DNA of 64,000 nucleotides from Epiperipatus broadwayi (taxonomy: Eukaryota; Onychophora; Udeonychophora; Euonychophora; Peripatidae): assembly GCA_028023455.1 (NCBI GenBank), contig JAQFVV010012495.1:2263711-2327710 (forward strand), given 5' to 3'. The number at the start of each line of letters is the position of its first letter. Position 1 is the first letter of the stretch. The notes under the pieces are model-generated. The model searched no databases. It was given only the letters and a program-made list of their open reading frames with translations, and was not told the origin of the DNA. Shown here piece after piece: positions 47,121-59,511 of this stretch. Both the position numbers and the translations under genes were made by a program.

Positions 47121-48261
47121 TCATATAATTCTTAGGCCCAAGATTTGAACTTTCTCCCATCCACTGCATGAATAATATATCCCATCTTTCATCTAATAAT
47201 AATTCAAACTTTAACTATGTTGATCTTTCATACACCCTATGTATTTAATACACAACCTTTGCATTAGTTCCATATTGTGTAATTAATTTACCTATATCAA
47301 CTTGTAAATATTTTTATAGTCCTCGTTGGCCTTTGGGCCAAGATAGTCATTAATCAATGGAATTTCTAAACCTTAAATATAGGTTTGACTTACTTTATAT
47401 TCCTAGCAAATTATGCATATGATGCACTGCATTATGGCATTAGTGAAATCTTTGATTTTATTTATATTTATTTATTTATGTTTCTTTCATATTTGCATTA
47501 ATTTGCCTATCATAATTTTCTTATACAGCTCTTGAGACTATCTTATTGATCTAATACAACTTTTGATTTTTCTATATACATGGTTTGCATACCATATTTA
47601 TTTATATGTATTCATTGAAACTTTCTTATTGACATAATTTTATTCTATCATTGATTTCTCTTGTATCTACTCTAAGGTGTAAATACAGTTTTAATTTTGA
47701 AAGTAAAGTACTATTAGGCAGGATTGGTTTTAAGTCACATGATTACCATTTCTTATGCTTGCTCTTAACTGTTATCATTCTGGCTTGCACTGAGTGGCAA
47801 TATGTATAGAGAGTTTTGCCTGTTTTAATAATAGGTATAAATACTAAAGTCTTTCTTTGTTCTAACAATCATAATTTTCCTGTTCTAAAATCTTGAATAA
47901 TACATAAATGTCTGTACAAGTCATGCCTGGGTAGAGAAGTTTTTCCTCCACCCTCCTGTGTTGTTTGTCCTCAGAGGGTGTCCTAGAGATGAAGTCCAGC
48001 AAGACTGAAGAATCATGCCTGACAACTGCCTACCTTTGCTGCCTGAAAGAAAGACACATCTAAATGGAAACATAAGCATAGACGTCTGTGATGTAGACCA
48101 TAATAGCTATCAAAAAAGAATGAGAACATCACGAGACCTCTAGAATAAACTATTAATTCGCATTCTTACAAAGTACAATGCATATATAAGCACTTCTTAA
48201 TTACCGATAATTTTTACCTTTGTCATTTTTTTTATTATTGTTTTGGCTAATTCTATCTATC
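47121..48261. other. Probable LINE 3' UTR, MITE D end and unclassified block
   Basis: To about 47700 this may be LINE 3' UTR. A terminal repeat of MITE D is at 47780-47822. The less AT-rich block 47930-48130 has a short chance frame (MKSSKTEESC...) and no recognised family. Confidence 0.4.
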
Positions 48262-48276
48262 AATAATGTAGCAACA

Positions 48277-48383
48277 CTGTTAGCCGAGAAGTCATCGCAG
48301 TCGCCTTGCAAGCAAGTAGTTGGTTGCAGACTGTTGTGGGTTCGCGTTCCGGCCGATGCTATGACATATGGGAGAAAAAAAAT
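48277..48383 (+). mobile_element. tRNA-derived SINE, copy 4
   Basis: A perfect 15-bp target duplication AATAATGTAGCAACA flanks it (48262-48276 and 48384-48398). The body has box A (TAGCCGAGAAG), loop CTTGCAA, box B (GGTTCGCGTTC) and CCGATGCTATGACA, then an A-rich tail. Confidence 0.92.
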
Positions 48384-48398
48384 AATAATGTAGCAACA

Positions 48399-49401
48399 TT
48401 ATATATATATTAATTAATTTTACCATATGTATTTTAACGATCAATTAGTTTCTTTTTATTTACAAATTGTCAGCGTATCTACAAAATCAACAAGTTTGGT
48501 TATTTATTATTTCATTGGTCATGTGGAAAATATATGTATGTAGGTGAGAAATTGGATGATTAGGTTTTTAAATTACAGTTAAAACTTTTTTCTCCCTCAA
48601 CTCGCTATATAAAGTGAAAGTCTTTTTTTTTTTTAAATAAATGATAAAAGTTGTTTTGACACTAAAGGATTTCTCATCCACCTTCTGCCACTTTTATTTT
48701 TATAAAAAAAAATTAAATGAGAAAGAGTACATTGCCATTTAGTTATTTAGCTAAACTCTAGATTCATTATGTAATTACTCTAAGAAAGATATTCATATCG
48801 TATATATATATATGCATCTAAGCCAGCCTCCAGCTGGTTTAGCTAATTTAAGACATGTTAACTTTATCATATTATCACACCATAGATTAATTTCCCATTT
48901 CCTCTCCACCTAGCCAAATTCATCCATATGTTTAGTAACGTATATCAAATGTTTTATTTTTCGTTTATTTCAAAAATTGTAAGTTATAATTGAATCTTAT
49001 GTGCATGCGTGAGTACTTTTCTCAGATTATTTTTAGATAATTACATTAAATGAAATATAAACAGTCTTATACTAACAATAAACTATAATTTATAATAGTA
49101 ACAAAGTTGTAGATGTTTATTGTTTTATTTGTGTAAACCTGATCATCCATCTACTAGGACTCCTAAGAGTCTTGTCTCTATCTGACCGACCAGTCTGCAT
49201 TAAGAAAATTAACACTTGTGAGGCTAAGGGAATAAGTTGCTTAGTTATGATCTAGAGAGGTGGGTAAAGTTCGAACCCTCTTTACCTATGTCTCTGGGTT
49301 GGATTAAAGCAACTTTACTTTCTGACCATTATGTAAGACGATATAAAAATAAGTCAATTCATAAAAAGATATAATGTTAAGTTGTTTATTTATGTGATAA
49401 A
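48399..49401. other. AT-rich spacer
   Basis: No gene is seen. A segment at 49218-49290 contains GGTAAAGTTCGAACCCTCTTTACC-like pairing (a T-arm resemblance), but no full tRNA fold could be built. Confidence 0.4.
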
Positions 49402-49414
49402 CTATTTGTATATT

Positions 49415-49520
49415 GTCAGCATTGGTGGTCGAGAAGTCAGCATGACTGCCTTACAAGCAGTTGCCCGGTTTGCGGGTTCGCTTCCCGGCCGATGCTATGA
49501 CACATGAGGAAAAAAAAAAC
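49415..49520 (+). mobile_element. tRNA-derived SINE, copy 5
   Basis: A perfect 13-bp target duplication CTATTTGTATATT is at 49402-49414 and 49521-49533. Clean box A (TGGTCGAGAAG), box B (GGTTCGCTTCC), and acceptor-like pairing GCATTGG/CCGATGC. This is the shorter sub-type that lacks the GTTTGCAGA insert seen in copies 2-4. Confidence 0.93.
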
Positions 49521-49734
49521 CTATTTGTATATTCATTTACTTATTTTTATTTTATAGCTTTGAAGATTGCTAGTCAATCGACACCCTAAGATTGAAGAGG
49601 TGTAATAAAGTAAATATTGATACAGTAATAAAGAAAGGTGGATTTTTTAACAATGCATATAGAAGGATGTACGATCATTTAAAATGTTGGAAAATTGGGA
49701 AATGTAATAATCATAGATTTTTTTTTTTATGTAT

Positions 49735-49800
49735 ATGGGATGACGTAGAGAAAAGAGGCTAGAGATCTAAGAAGATGGATTGATAACAGTTGAAAATAAT
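49735..49800 (+). mobile_element. Possible RTE LINE tail fragment
   Basis: Codons for WDDVEKRG.RSKKMD.. near 49738-49795 resemble the end of the RTE ORF (W..R.A.DRR.WI...WIDNG). The piece is short and decayed, so the call is tentative. Confidence 0.3.
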
Positions 49801-52800
49801 TATGATATATATATATGTTTATGAATATTTCAGTCCCATCAGTCTAAATTATAATTTTTTTAATTGTTGAACTTATTTTAAATCTTAATTATTTATATAA
49901 TGGAGTATGCCTCAAGTTGTTTTTTTAATCAAATCATCAATAATATAATTATTATCAAGAACAAATCTAAAAACACATTTCTTCATATTCAACACTGACT
50001 TCTTGATATCTCTGTATTATGACAAAACAAATTTGTACTTTTAGTATTTCACATGTTGAAATTGTGTAGCATTTACTTGTAAATGCTTCTAAAAATGAAG
50101 ATTATTTTTGTTCCACTGTATCAGGATATATTTTTAATGCAACTTTTATTTTAACTTCGGAGTAAACAGCTTTTGATTGACAATATATTCATTTAAAAGT
50201 ACCTCTTTTATAGTGATTTCTCCAATATTCTGATTCATAATTATAAGATAATTTATATGATAATATTGTTTGGAATATAGAGGCTTTCCACTTTTTTACA
50301 GCAATTTATCTGCCTATGAAACAATTCATGAGAGTCAATCTATGCAATATGCATAAATATAATATCAATAAGCTGCTTGAAGTCACAAAGCAAATACGGT
50401 TGTTTTCAATAATTTTGTAAATAGCTTTATATTTCTAATAATGCATGTATTAAACTCTTCAAGAAATAACAACTGGCCTTTTAATAGTATTGCTGCAGTT
50501 TTTTTTTTTTTACCTGATTAAAAAATTTCTCATTTTTAAATTTCTGAATTTGAAGTACAGTAATTGGTATATACATAGGTATTATTACACATACATATTT
50601 TTACTAACAATAATTTTTCATTGAAATAAATATCTTCCAATGATAATTTAGTAAGTTCAATAGAAGAAGAAGATAGTCTACAGTGAAGCCATCATAATGT
50701 GGATTTATCAATTGGTTCTGTAATTGAATGATTTAATAATAAATGGTTTCATAAAAAATATATTAAATAAAGAAATCAATGTGAAACTTTTGGATTCTTC
50801 AATAAGCTAGTGTTCATTTGGGATGAGTCACTGGACAGAGTAGTAAAATTAGATGTGGAAAGGATCATGATTAAAAAACTGAGACAAGGATTGACAACAG
50901 TGTAGGATGTGGCAAATGTATTGATGATCTTGATTGGGCAAATCTATGAAACAATAATATTTTTTTCTTGGCAGATTTCATACAATCATTTCAATGCAGT
51001 ATATCAACATCTTTTTGAAAAAATTTAATTATCTGCAGTTATAATAAACATTCTTTTATGGAAGATGAATTTGCATTAAGTGTACCTATTTCAATATTAA
51101 ATCTTGATTAATTTTTAACTACAAGTATTATTTTACAAGTCAGTTCCCAATTATTTCATATCAAGTACAATTTGCATTTTCCTTGTACTCAATTGTAAAA
51201 AAAAAAAAAAATTAGTTATTATTACCTTATATTGGAAATCATTTATCTTTGTCACATCTATGTGCTCTGGTATATTGAAAATCTGAACTCACATCCATTC
51301 TAATTACATTTTAAAAATTGCAATCCATTATATGTAAGAAAAGTAGATTTTGCAAGATAGATTATTTTATAGCACTTTTATTGAATGTTTTTATATTTAT
51401 GGAGAAGGGACCCAAGAGATATCTAAATACTCACTGTCTAGTAAAGTTTCTATTCCATGCAAGATCATAAATAATTAATTTCAAAGCATTTTCTTACGAC
51501 TGATCTTTGATTTTTCTATCCTAAAGGATTTGCATATTAACATGCTCAAAAAAAAAAAAAATAGTCATAAAGTAATTATATAAACATACTTCCATTATTA
51601 TAGTATAGAGAGATGGCTGGAAGCATAAAAGACATGTAGAATTGGATGAAAGCAATAAGATCGTAAGAGAAAGTGAAAGAAAGAATACAAAAGAGTCTGA
51701 AAAGATAATTCATATGGAAACTATTGCCTAACCATTGATGAGTTAACAATTTATCCTGCAGAACTGCGGGGGGGGGGGGGGATATGCTTGTTTGGACATT
51801 GCTTACTGCCAATTTGCCATTAGCATATCATAAATGAAAATTATTTCACTATCTTTATCTTTTGTAGCCCAAGTTTAGCAAGTAATTGCTCAAAACTTTC
51901 TTTCATCTCAACTTTTAATACTTTTTGAAAAGTAAAATATATATCCTAACAGGTATTCATTCGGTAGCAAGCGCTAATGTTGACTTTATTACCCCCCCCC
52001 CCCGTTTGCTGTAATGTGTCCACTTTAGTCTTGCACAATGTGTTTTGTTGATACTATAACAAGCAGAACGGTCATTTTTGTATCCGTTTGTTGGTGTTTA
52101 TGACAATCTTTAAAAGAATACTTAAATTTAAACAAATTTATTCATAGGCTAAGAAAATGAGCAAATTGCTTTTTAGATATTTTTCTCTCTCGCTTCATTT
52201 TTTTTATTACTACTTTTATTTCCTACGTTTGAGAAGGTTTATTTATTTAAATTCTTGCATGGTTGATAGAAATTTAAAAATATATGAATTAATAACTGTT
52301 ACACGTAATTCCGTCATTACCTGACATCTATAGTTAAAATTCATAATTAAATATTAATGTCCGTATTACCTTTTTGTGCTACTAACAATTATTTAATTTT
52401 ATATATAATTTTAACAAAAACGCTTGTTAAAAAGAGTATTTAAGTTAACCAAAAACATTTTTCATGTTTATTCTTTGGTGATTTTTTTTTTTCTATAATA
52501 ATTATCTCCAATAATTATAAACTTCATTTCAGTTCAAGCTTTTTATATTATTTTCTATGGCTTAAAAATATAACTTCCTTTCAATATGCATCCAAGTAAC
52601 GTTCATATATGTATGCAAATATTTTATATATAAATATATGAATTATATATATTTAAAATTAGATAAATACTGTTATATATCAATAAATATTTTTTAAAGA
52701 ATAATGCTTATTTAATGTGAACTACAAATGTCTGATTCCTGGATCTAAATGTTCATAATGACTCTTTTATATTTTCCCACTACATTCCTCTCATGCAAAC

Positions 52801-54423
52801 ATAAATAATTATTGTTGTGGAGAGATATTTTTGCTCTTATTTTTATCAGTGCATCTCAACTCCATCACACTGAAACAATCAATTTGGGCAGAAACTCAAT
52901 CTACTCTCGTTCACTATATATGCATTAAGTGGATAACCTTCATTGATCAGTTCAGCTAGTGGTATCAGATACCTGAATCTATGTACCCATGTTGATAGCT
53001 TAATAATTTTCATCTATTCTCATTCAATGTAAGGATTTCTTTTCTGTCCACTGTATATATTTATTTAAACTATTAGCAAACTTCATCCTACATTTCTGGT
53101 TGCATGTGTTGGCAGTTTATCTAATCCCGACATATTAGCATTGTATTTTAGACATGAAACACCTTGTTTTTTTGTTTTTTTTTTAAAGTCAATATCAATT
53201 TTATAAATCTATGAGAAGAAATATTATATATAATATGGATGTTTTAAAAAGATCAAATTATCGGTGTGTGGTAATGCATTATATAGGAATACAAAACTTC
53301 TAAATTGATTACTATTTCAAATAAAACAAAAATGAAGATTGTACATAAAAAAAAAACCTTCCTATTACTAGTTGTGGTTGCAATTTTATTAGTCATTATG
53401 AAGCATTGAAATAAAGAAAATACAATTCGGCAATAAAAAAAAAAACAAATCACAATACTCAATACATATGTAAAAACTCTAATATCTACAAAACTATCTA
53501 TTGTGAGTTTAATAAATGGCTGAGATGCTGTTTCACTGTTAACAATTTGTGATGCGAATACTATAGGATTCATTTGATTGCTTGTTTGTTTGTTGTTTTC
53601 TGCAAGCTCGTTTTTGTAACAATACATCAGTCATATCATCTATTCTGAATTTATTTACATACTTCTTATAGATGCTAGAATTGAGTTTGTTCAAATCAAA
53701 GTGGTCATTGTTTCTATGATATTTAAATCAAACTCTTTTTTTCTGGATTGAATAGTTGAGGTGTATGATGACTTCCTGTTTATTCTTTGATTCTTCTCAG
53801 AAGGTTTCAGTGATGAAATATTCACATATTTTCAGCTGTCACTTTTAGTGTCCAAACTTTTTATAAACTCTTGGACAATAAATCATTCAACTATTTATTT
53901 TATTGATAACTCAAAACTATGTTTTCAGGTAACTTCCTTGAATAAATAGTAGATTTTCTTTGATTTTGTTTGGTGGCATCTAGTAATTTTATAGCAGTAT
54001 GTGATAACTTAGCTGTTTCAGTAATCGACTTATGAAATTAAATGTAATAGTTCAATGTCTACTATATATGTGTATAATGGACTAAACCACATGTGAACAA
54101 TCAATAATTTTGTCCTGTCACTACTAATCTAAGGTATTGGATTTTATTTTCTACCATCACTCTTTTTATTCTCTCTTTTTTCCTCTTTCTACTTAATTAT
54201 GAAACTAATTCATTTTAAGCCATTAAATAGTTTAGGAAAAGAAAATAAAGACTATAAGAAAAGATCCTTTGTATATTAATACCAATACAATATTATTTTA
54301 TTATTTTAGTCTGCCAAGAACATTTCCCATTTCTCTATTCTATGCCATCTATTATAAATTTGAGCAATCAGTAGTTACTAGTCATTAGGACATTGTTAAA
54401 AAACAAAATCCTGAATCTAACCT
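49801..54423. other. AT-rich DNA, no gene recognised
   Basis: 4.6 kb without a supported gene. A G14 run is at 51768-51781 and a C12 run at 51992-52003. The 124-codon minus-strand frame at 53253-53627 has membrane-like hydrophobic stretches but no homology I recognise and likely arises by chance. Confidence 0.45.
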
Positions 54424-54707
54424 GGAGATAATGATTACATTGTGATGTCATCAAAATATCATTGATTACTCAAGCTTATAATAGATGGCACTGGAGTTGA
54501 GTAAGAAGAATATATTTGTGTGTTAATGTTAGCTCTTAAATGGCAAGCAATTTCTTTTTTAAAAAGATCTGGACATAATTATTACATTGTGATGTCATCT
54601 AAATATCATTGATTAATCAAGCTTATAATAGATGGCACTAGAGTCGAGTAAGGAGAATATATTTGTGTGTTAATGTTAGCTCTTAAATGGCAAGTGATTT
54701 TTTTTTA
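54424..54707 (+). repeat. 147-bp tandem duplication
   Basis: Two units (start 54424 and 54571) share GTGATGTCATC.AAATATC, CAAGCTTATAATAGATGGCA and TTGTGTGTTAATGTTAGCTC with only a few differences. Confidence 0.9.
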
Positions 54708-55137
54708 AAGTAAATTTATATAGACAATTACTTATTGCAATGAGTGAAATTAAAATCTGGCATTTTGCAGAAACAAATATTTTGTAATCAGGACAGATTA
54801 TATATATATTATGATTCCTCACTAAAATATCTAAGGACTAATTTGGGGCATGTTTGAATAATAGTATACCCAAAAAAAACATGTTATTTGCTTCTTTTTT
54901 TTAAAAAAAACTGGCTCAAAAAATTGAATTCCAAAATAATTGGTTAGTTTCTATTTACTGAGTGAAATTTATTAGAAAAATTTAGTTTTCAAAGGAACTG
55001 TAGGGAAAAAGCATAATAGATTACAAATCATAATGTTTATATATATATACAATGTCAAATATTAAGTATTACAATGATTACAGAACAAAATGAAAATTAT
55101 AATAAGAATTACAGTGATAAAGGAAAAGGTAAAATAA

Positions 55138-55299
55138 ACAGGCAAAAACTCTCCATATAGTAGTGCCACCTTGTGCTACCCAGAGTAATCAATGGGACAG
55201 AAGGCATATGCATAAAATCCCTGTCTAGTGCCTACTCATCCAATATCCCCAGACTAGTTTCTGGCTTGTGGCACTACTATATGGAGAGTTTTCACCTGT
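55138..55299. mobile_element. MITE family D, short complete copy
   Basis: 162 bp with inverted ends ACAGGCAAAAACTCTCCATA and its complement near 55270-55299. It contains AGTAGTGCCAC in both arms. This is an internally deleted version of the 33924 copy. Confidence 0.8.
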
Positions 55300-55722
55300 T
55301 TTCTAACAGTTATGTGTTAACATGAGATGGTGATTATGTGATGTTTAGTGGTTTAAAAGGTAAAATAGTAATTATAATAATAATGGATGAAAAAAATCTT
55401 GGAACAAAAATTATATGTGTAAAATAATTTATAATGTTAGTATATAAATTTTATATTAATTATAGAAGTAAATTTATTATTTGCACAGTTATTTTTGAAT
55501 AATCATAATGGCTAGAGACTTTTATCAGGGACCATGTAGCTGCAAATATATCTGGAGAAGCAATTTGTTTATCTCTCAATTTCAGTTATTCTAATTTCTT
55601 TAAGAAAGTATTAAGATGCCATATTGTATTGTTTTCATATATAAATGTGCATCACACCACAGTGCATATTATATCATTTACACCTTCTTATACACTTTAT
55701 CAATACTTTTATTTGTATTAAA
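55300..55722. other. AT-rich spacer
   Basis: Nothing is recognised. Confidence 0.35.
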
Positions 55723-55760
55723 CTAACAGTTTTGACTGCCCTGCAGTCATCATCAGAGCT
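55723..55760 (-). ncRNA. Decayed hammerhead-like motif of the Penelope element
   Basis: On the minus strand CTGATGA, one extra base, stem II GACTG/CAGTC, then AAAA where GAAA is expected and a GTT triplet. It corresponds to the better-kept motif at 1571-1610. The loss of the conserved G probably abolishes cleavage. Confidence 0.5.
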
Positions 55761-56305
55761 ACAATATTCAAATATATAATTATACAATTATTACACTTAG
55801 CCACATATTGATATACATAATTAAGTGCACAATACAAACAAAAATAATTATACATTTTAATATGACCTTTATAAATAATCATTTCCCATTTTATTACTTT
55901 ACCTTTTAAATAATTTTATCAATATTTTATATTAATTTATTTTATATCACTTTATTTTATTTTTTAAAAATATTATTTAATATAATAATTATAACTTTAA
56001 CATTTACTTTACTATTTAATGCATATTATTATCATTTTTCTTATATTATAAATCAACTTCTAATCTTGTCTTATTTTTATTAAATATTTCTATCAAATAA
56101 CTTTACCCACATTACAAATTATTTTTTGTTTTTTATTACAAAAAATTACTTACCTCTTGTCAATTCTATTACCAAAACCCAACTGCCAAAAAAATTCAAA
56201 ACTTGTATTTGTTTAACACTCCCTCTATTGTCATTTTCTTTAACCTTTTTACTTTTACCTTTTTTCTTTTAATCTTTTCAAATTGTAATTATTATTAACA
56301 ATTTT

Positions 56306-57410
56306 TTATAAAATTATTGTTCTTACCCCAAAATCCCTATTAAGACTTGGTCTTATACTCTTAATCAAGATTGCCTCTTTAATTTTTCTATCTCTTCTAT
56401 TATTTGTGTAATTAATCATTTTTATACAATCTTTTTCAAACCTATGACCTGTTTCTAATGGATGCAAATAAACAGGTGATCTCTTATTATATTTATGTTG
56501 AATTAATCTGGTATAAATTGAATTCTTTGTTTCTCCCACATAATTAGTTTTTATATTTATACTTTTACATGATTTGCATTCAATTTTATATACACCATTT
56601 GTTTTTTTCTACTTTTCTTACATACTTATTATCTAATATATTAAGTATATTCTTCCTTCTTTTATTTACTATCTTAAATTTTATTACATTATTAAACGTT
56701 TTGTTAATTTTAATAATTATTATATTCATACTTTTTATAACACTGTTATTATAAGTTTTAATACCTATATATTTATTCTTATCTATTTTATTTTTTCTAC
56801 TTACTATCCCATTATTTGTATTAAATTTCTCTTCCAATTTTCTTATATTTTCTTCTATAACTTTTTCTGGATGTTCATTATCCTTAACACTTTAATTATT
56901 AATTCTATCTGTCTTCTATAATCTTCCTCATCTGAGCAATAATTCCAAGCTCTATATATTCTTGAATTATACTACTTATTTTATATTTAACATCTATATT
57001 TGAATTCCAATTAGTTATATTGCTATCTATATTAGTTTTTTATATACAGATGTCTCTATGTTGCATTTACCATTTTTATATGAATTTTCTAACAAAATAT
57101 CCAAATACAATAACATTATCATTTTCTTTTTCTACTGTAAATTTTATATTTTTATCTAACCTCAAAATTTTATATTTTTATCTTCTCAAGATACATATTT
57201 ATTTGCCTTTGGCTCTTGATGAAAATCAATAAATAATCATCAACATATCTTTTCATAAAAATTGGGCCATTAGTATTATTAATCATTAAATCTTCCATAT
57301 GTATATATTACTAAGTACCCCACTCAACGCCCCTCCTATTAGTAATTCTTTATTTTGCTTATAATATTCTCCATTAAACTCAAGTGTATAAAAAGGTGTA
57401 AATGGTACAT
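56306..57410 (-). pseudogene. Penelope-like RT-endonuclease, C-terminal part
   Basis: Reading down the minus strand: FNGEYYKQ near 57375, then GGALSGVLSNIYMEDL and MKRYVDDYLL near 57240, the Penelope reverse-transcriptase motif with catalytic Asp-Asp. After several stops the frame at 56586-56837 gives the linker ending KNKWCIYKIECKSC. That passes into the frame at 56306-56539 (VGETKNSIYTRLIQH, then HPLETGH), the GIY-YIG nuclease core with conserved Arg and a C-x2-C/H-type zinc pattern. The nuclease nicks target DNA to prime reverse transcription. Stops between 57200 and 56850 and the missing 5' half mean it is not functional. Confidence 0.82.
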
Positions 57411-57420
57411 GTTATAATAA

Positions 57421-57834
57421 AAATCAATACATAGAAAAAGAACAAGTAGAAAATTATATTACCACAGTGCATATCAGTTATATGTTGCATCATGTATATT
57501 TGGGAAATAATTTTTAGAGAATGAATTTATTATATTATTAATTGATGTAGAATTGTTTCTGTATGTATTTGTGATTAATGTCCTTATTGCTTGAAAACCA
57601 GAGCAAATATATAGAAAATGAAATTGTGTTTCATTCTCCCTATGACACAATTGAGATATGGAATCAACATTACAGTAGAATCTTTTATATTTAAGAAAAT
57701 ATAAGTTGGAAGAGCCATCAAATTAATTTTTAAAAGAAAATCAAAATACTTTGATTCAAGGGACTAATTTTTAAAATTTGTAATAATTTCCATTTTTATC
57801 ATGTCAACTAAATAAACTCTGCTTTATTCTAATA
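57421..57834. other. AT-rich spacer
   Basis: Nothing is recognised between the Penelope fragment and the SPIN element. Confidence 0.35.
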
Positions 57835-58020
57835 CAGTGGCTCTCAACCTTCCTAATGCCATCACCCTTTAATATAGTTCTTTATGTTGTGGTGACCCCC
57901 AATCTTAAAATTATTTTTATTGTTACTTCATAAATGTGTTTTCCAATGGTCTTAGGTGACCCCTATGACAGGATTGTTCAATCCTCAAAAGGGTCATGAC
58001 CCACAGGTTGAGAACCACTG
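57835..58020. mobile_element. SPIN-type hAT MITE (186 bp)
   Basis: Ends are CAGTGGCTCTCAACC and GGTTGAGAACCACTG, 15-bp inverted repeats with one mismatch. The interior has GTTGTGGTGACCCCC, ACTTCATAAA, GTCTTAGGTGACCCCTATGA and GGGTCATGACCCACAG, which I recognise as the SPIN (Space Invaders) non-autonomous hAT family known from mammals, reptiles, frogs, Rhodnius and a pond snail. An 8-bp target duplication TTCTAATA/TTCTAATG (7 of 8) flanks it. It has an internal deletion relative to the usual ~220-bp form. Confidence 0.9.
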
Positions 58021-59423
58021 TTCTAATGTCAAAAATTTTTTTATTAAATATAATCAGCTTTTTTAAAAAAAAAAAGATAAATAATAAAATTTAAACACTA
58101 AAAACAACAGACTGAATGATATTCATTTAATGGGAGAACCAAAAGATTTTTTTACATTAAATTGTAATTTTATTAGTTCAATAAGCTGCAAACGTTGTTA
58201 ATGATTCAAAGTCTACCAGTTGAGAAGTTAGTTTCTGGTTTTAATTTTAAATTATTTTGCTTGGTATAAAATTTGCACCATTATAAAAATAGTTAAGAAC
58301 TTGACCAAAGTCAAAATCTTGAATCTTACTAACCTTCCAAGGAGCAAAAGTATTTATACTGGATGACAAATAAGAGAGAGTTATTCTGTTCCAAAGATGG
58401 CATAGAATCACCAGTTTTTTTTAATGGGTGCTTGTAATTTATCTCGAATGCCTAAAAATGCTCAATTGGACTGTAAATAGAAGTTTCTTGGGTACAATTG
58501 TCCATTGTTCAAAATTGTATTCTTGTATTTGTGTGTGTGCATGCGTTTTGATTGCTTTGTTATTATTGGTACTTTAAATTATGAATACAAATAATTTCCT
58601 ATCCCTACACCTTACGTTGATTGTGGTTTTTACTTTATGAGATATTAATATTTATTTTTATATCAGATAAAAATTGATTACATTTTGCAAACTATAAACA
58701 GAAATGAAAATATTCTTCATAATAATGTTTTAATTATTTAATTTGAATATTAAATTAAGAATTGAATTTATTAACTATTATCTTAAACATATATTGAATT
58801 TTAAAGTAGATTTTAGAAGTATTCCATTTTTATTTTTTTTAATAACCATTATTCAGTTCATCATATTAAATTATTAAATGTTTTCAGGAAAATTAGTGTA
58901 TCAAATCATTTTTTTATGAAACAATTATGCCCTAATTAATTAAATAAAGTAAAAACTCAAGTCTCACTTTGATACTTACATTCAAATCTACTTTGTGAAT
59001 GTTTAAACTCACAAAACTTCTCAACAAATAGCTTCCAATAATTGTTATTACTTGATTGCGTTGTTCAGTGCATTGATAGAACGATAGATTCAGGAAAACA
59101 AAATCCTTGGATCATGGTTCAGAAATATTTTTTAGAGATCTCTCTTGTAATAAATTAAGCACTCAAGGCACATATACTAAGGTTATAACTTTATTTAAGT
59201 ATTACATGCTGACATTGCGCTTATAAGAATTAATATTTAAAACTTCCTAACAGTAAATTATTTGATTTTATTATTATTCATAATAAAATTGTTCTCAGTT
59301 TTGTTTTTAAAAATTTGTCTGATTTTAGTTATAGTAATAGATATTTTTATAACTCTTCCAGACTTGAGAAAAATTGTATTAACAATTGCTTTTCTGATTT
59401 TATACTTTTTTTATTTTTATTAA
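58021..59423. other. AT-rich DNA, nothing recognised
   Basis: No gene or repeat supported; only low-complexity A/T stretches. Confidence 0.4.
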
Positions 59424-59511
59424 GTGTCATAGCATCGGCCGGGACACAAACCCGCAACCCAGGCAACTGCCTACAAGTGCAAGGCAATCACACTGACCTC
59501 TCGACCACCAA
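59424..59511 (-). mobile_element. tRNA-derived SINE, copy 6
   Basis: On the minus strand: TGGTCGAGAGG box A, loop region around CCTTGCACTTG, box B GGTTTGTGTCC and CCGATGCTATGACAC. The T-rich side at 59408-59422 is the poly(A) tail. The 5' head is truncated or diverged beyond CCACCAA and no clear target duplication was found. Confidence 0.85.

Larger units (their letters stand above)
55723..57420 (-). mobile_element. Penelope-like retroelement, 5'-truncated
   Basis: Minus-strand order: end of the reverse transcriptase (57410-57200), linker, GIY-YIG endonuclease (to 56306), 3' region with a hammerhead-like motif at 55723-55760. This domain order, RT then GIY-YIG, is diagnostic of Penelope-like elements. 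The RT fingers are missing. Confidence 0.85.

Noticed and set aside
49218-49290. Possible tRNA gene with T-arm-like pairing around GTTCGAACCC
   Set aside because: No matching acceptor or anticodon arm could be drawn.
53253-53627. 124-codon minus-strand frame with hydrophobic segments
   Set aside because: AT-rich composition alone yields Phe/Ile/Leu-rich frames of this size, and no motif, signal or neighbour supports a gene.
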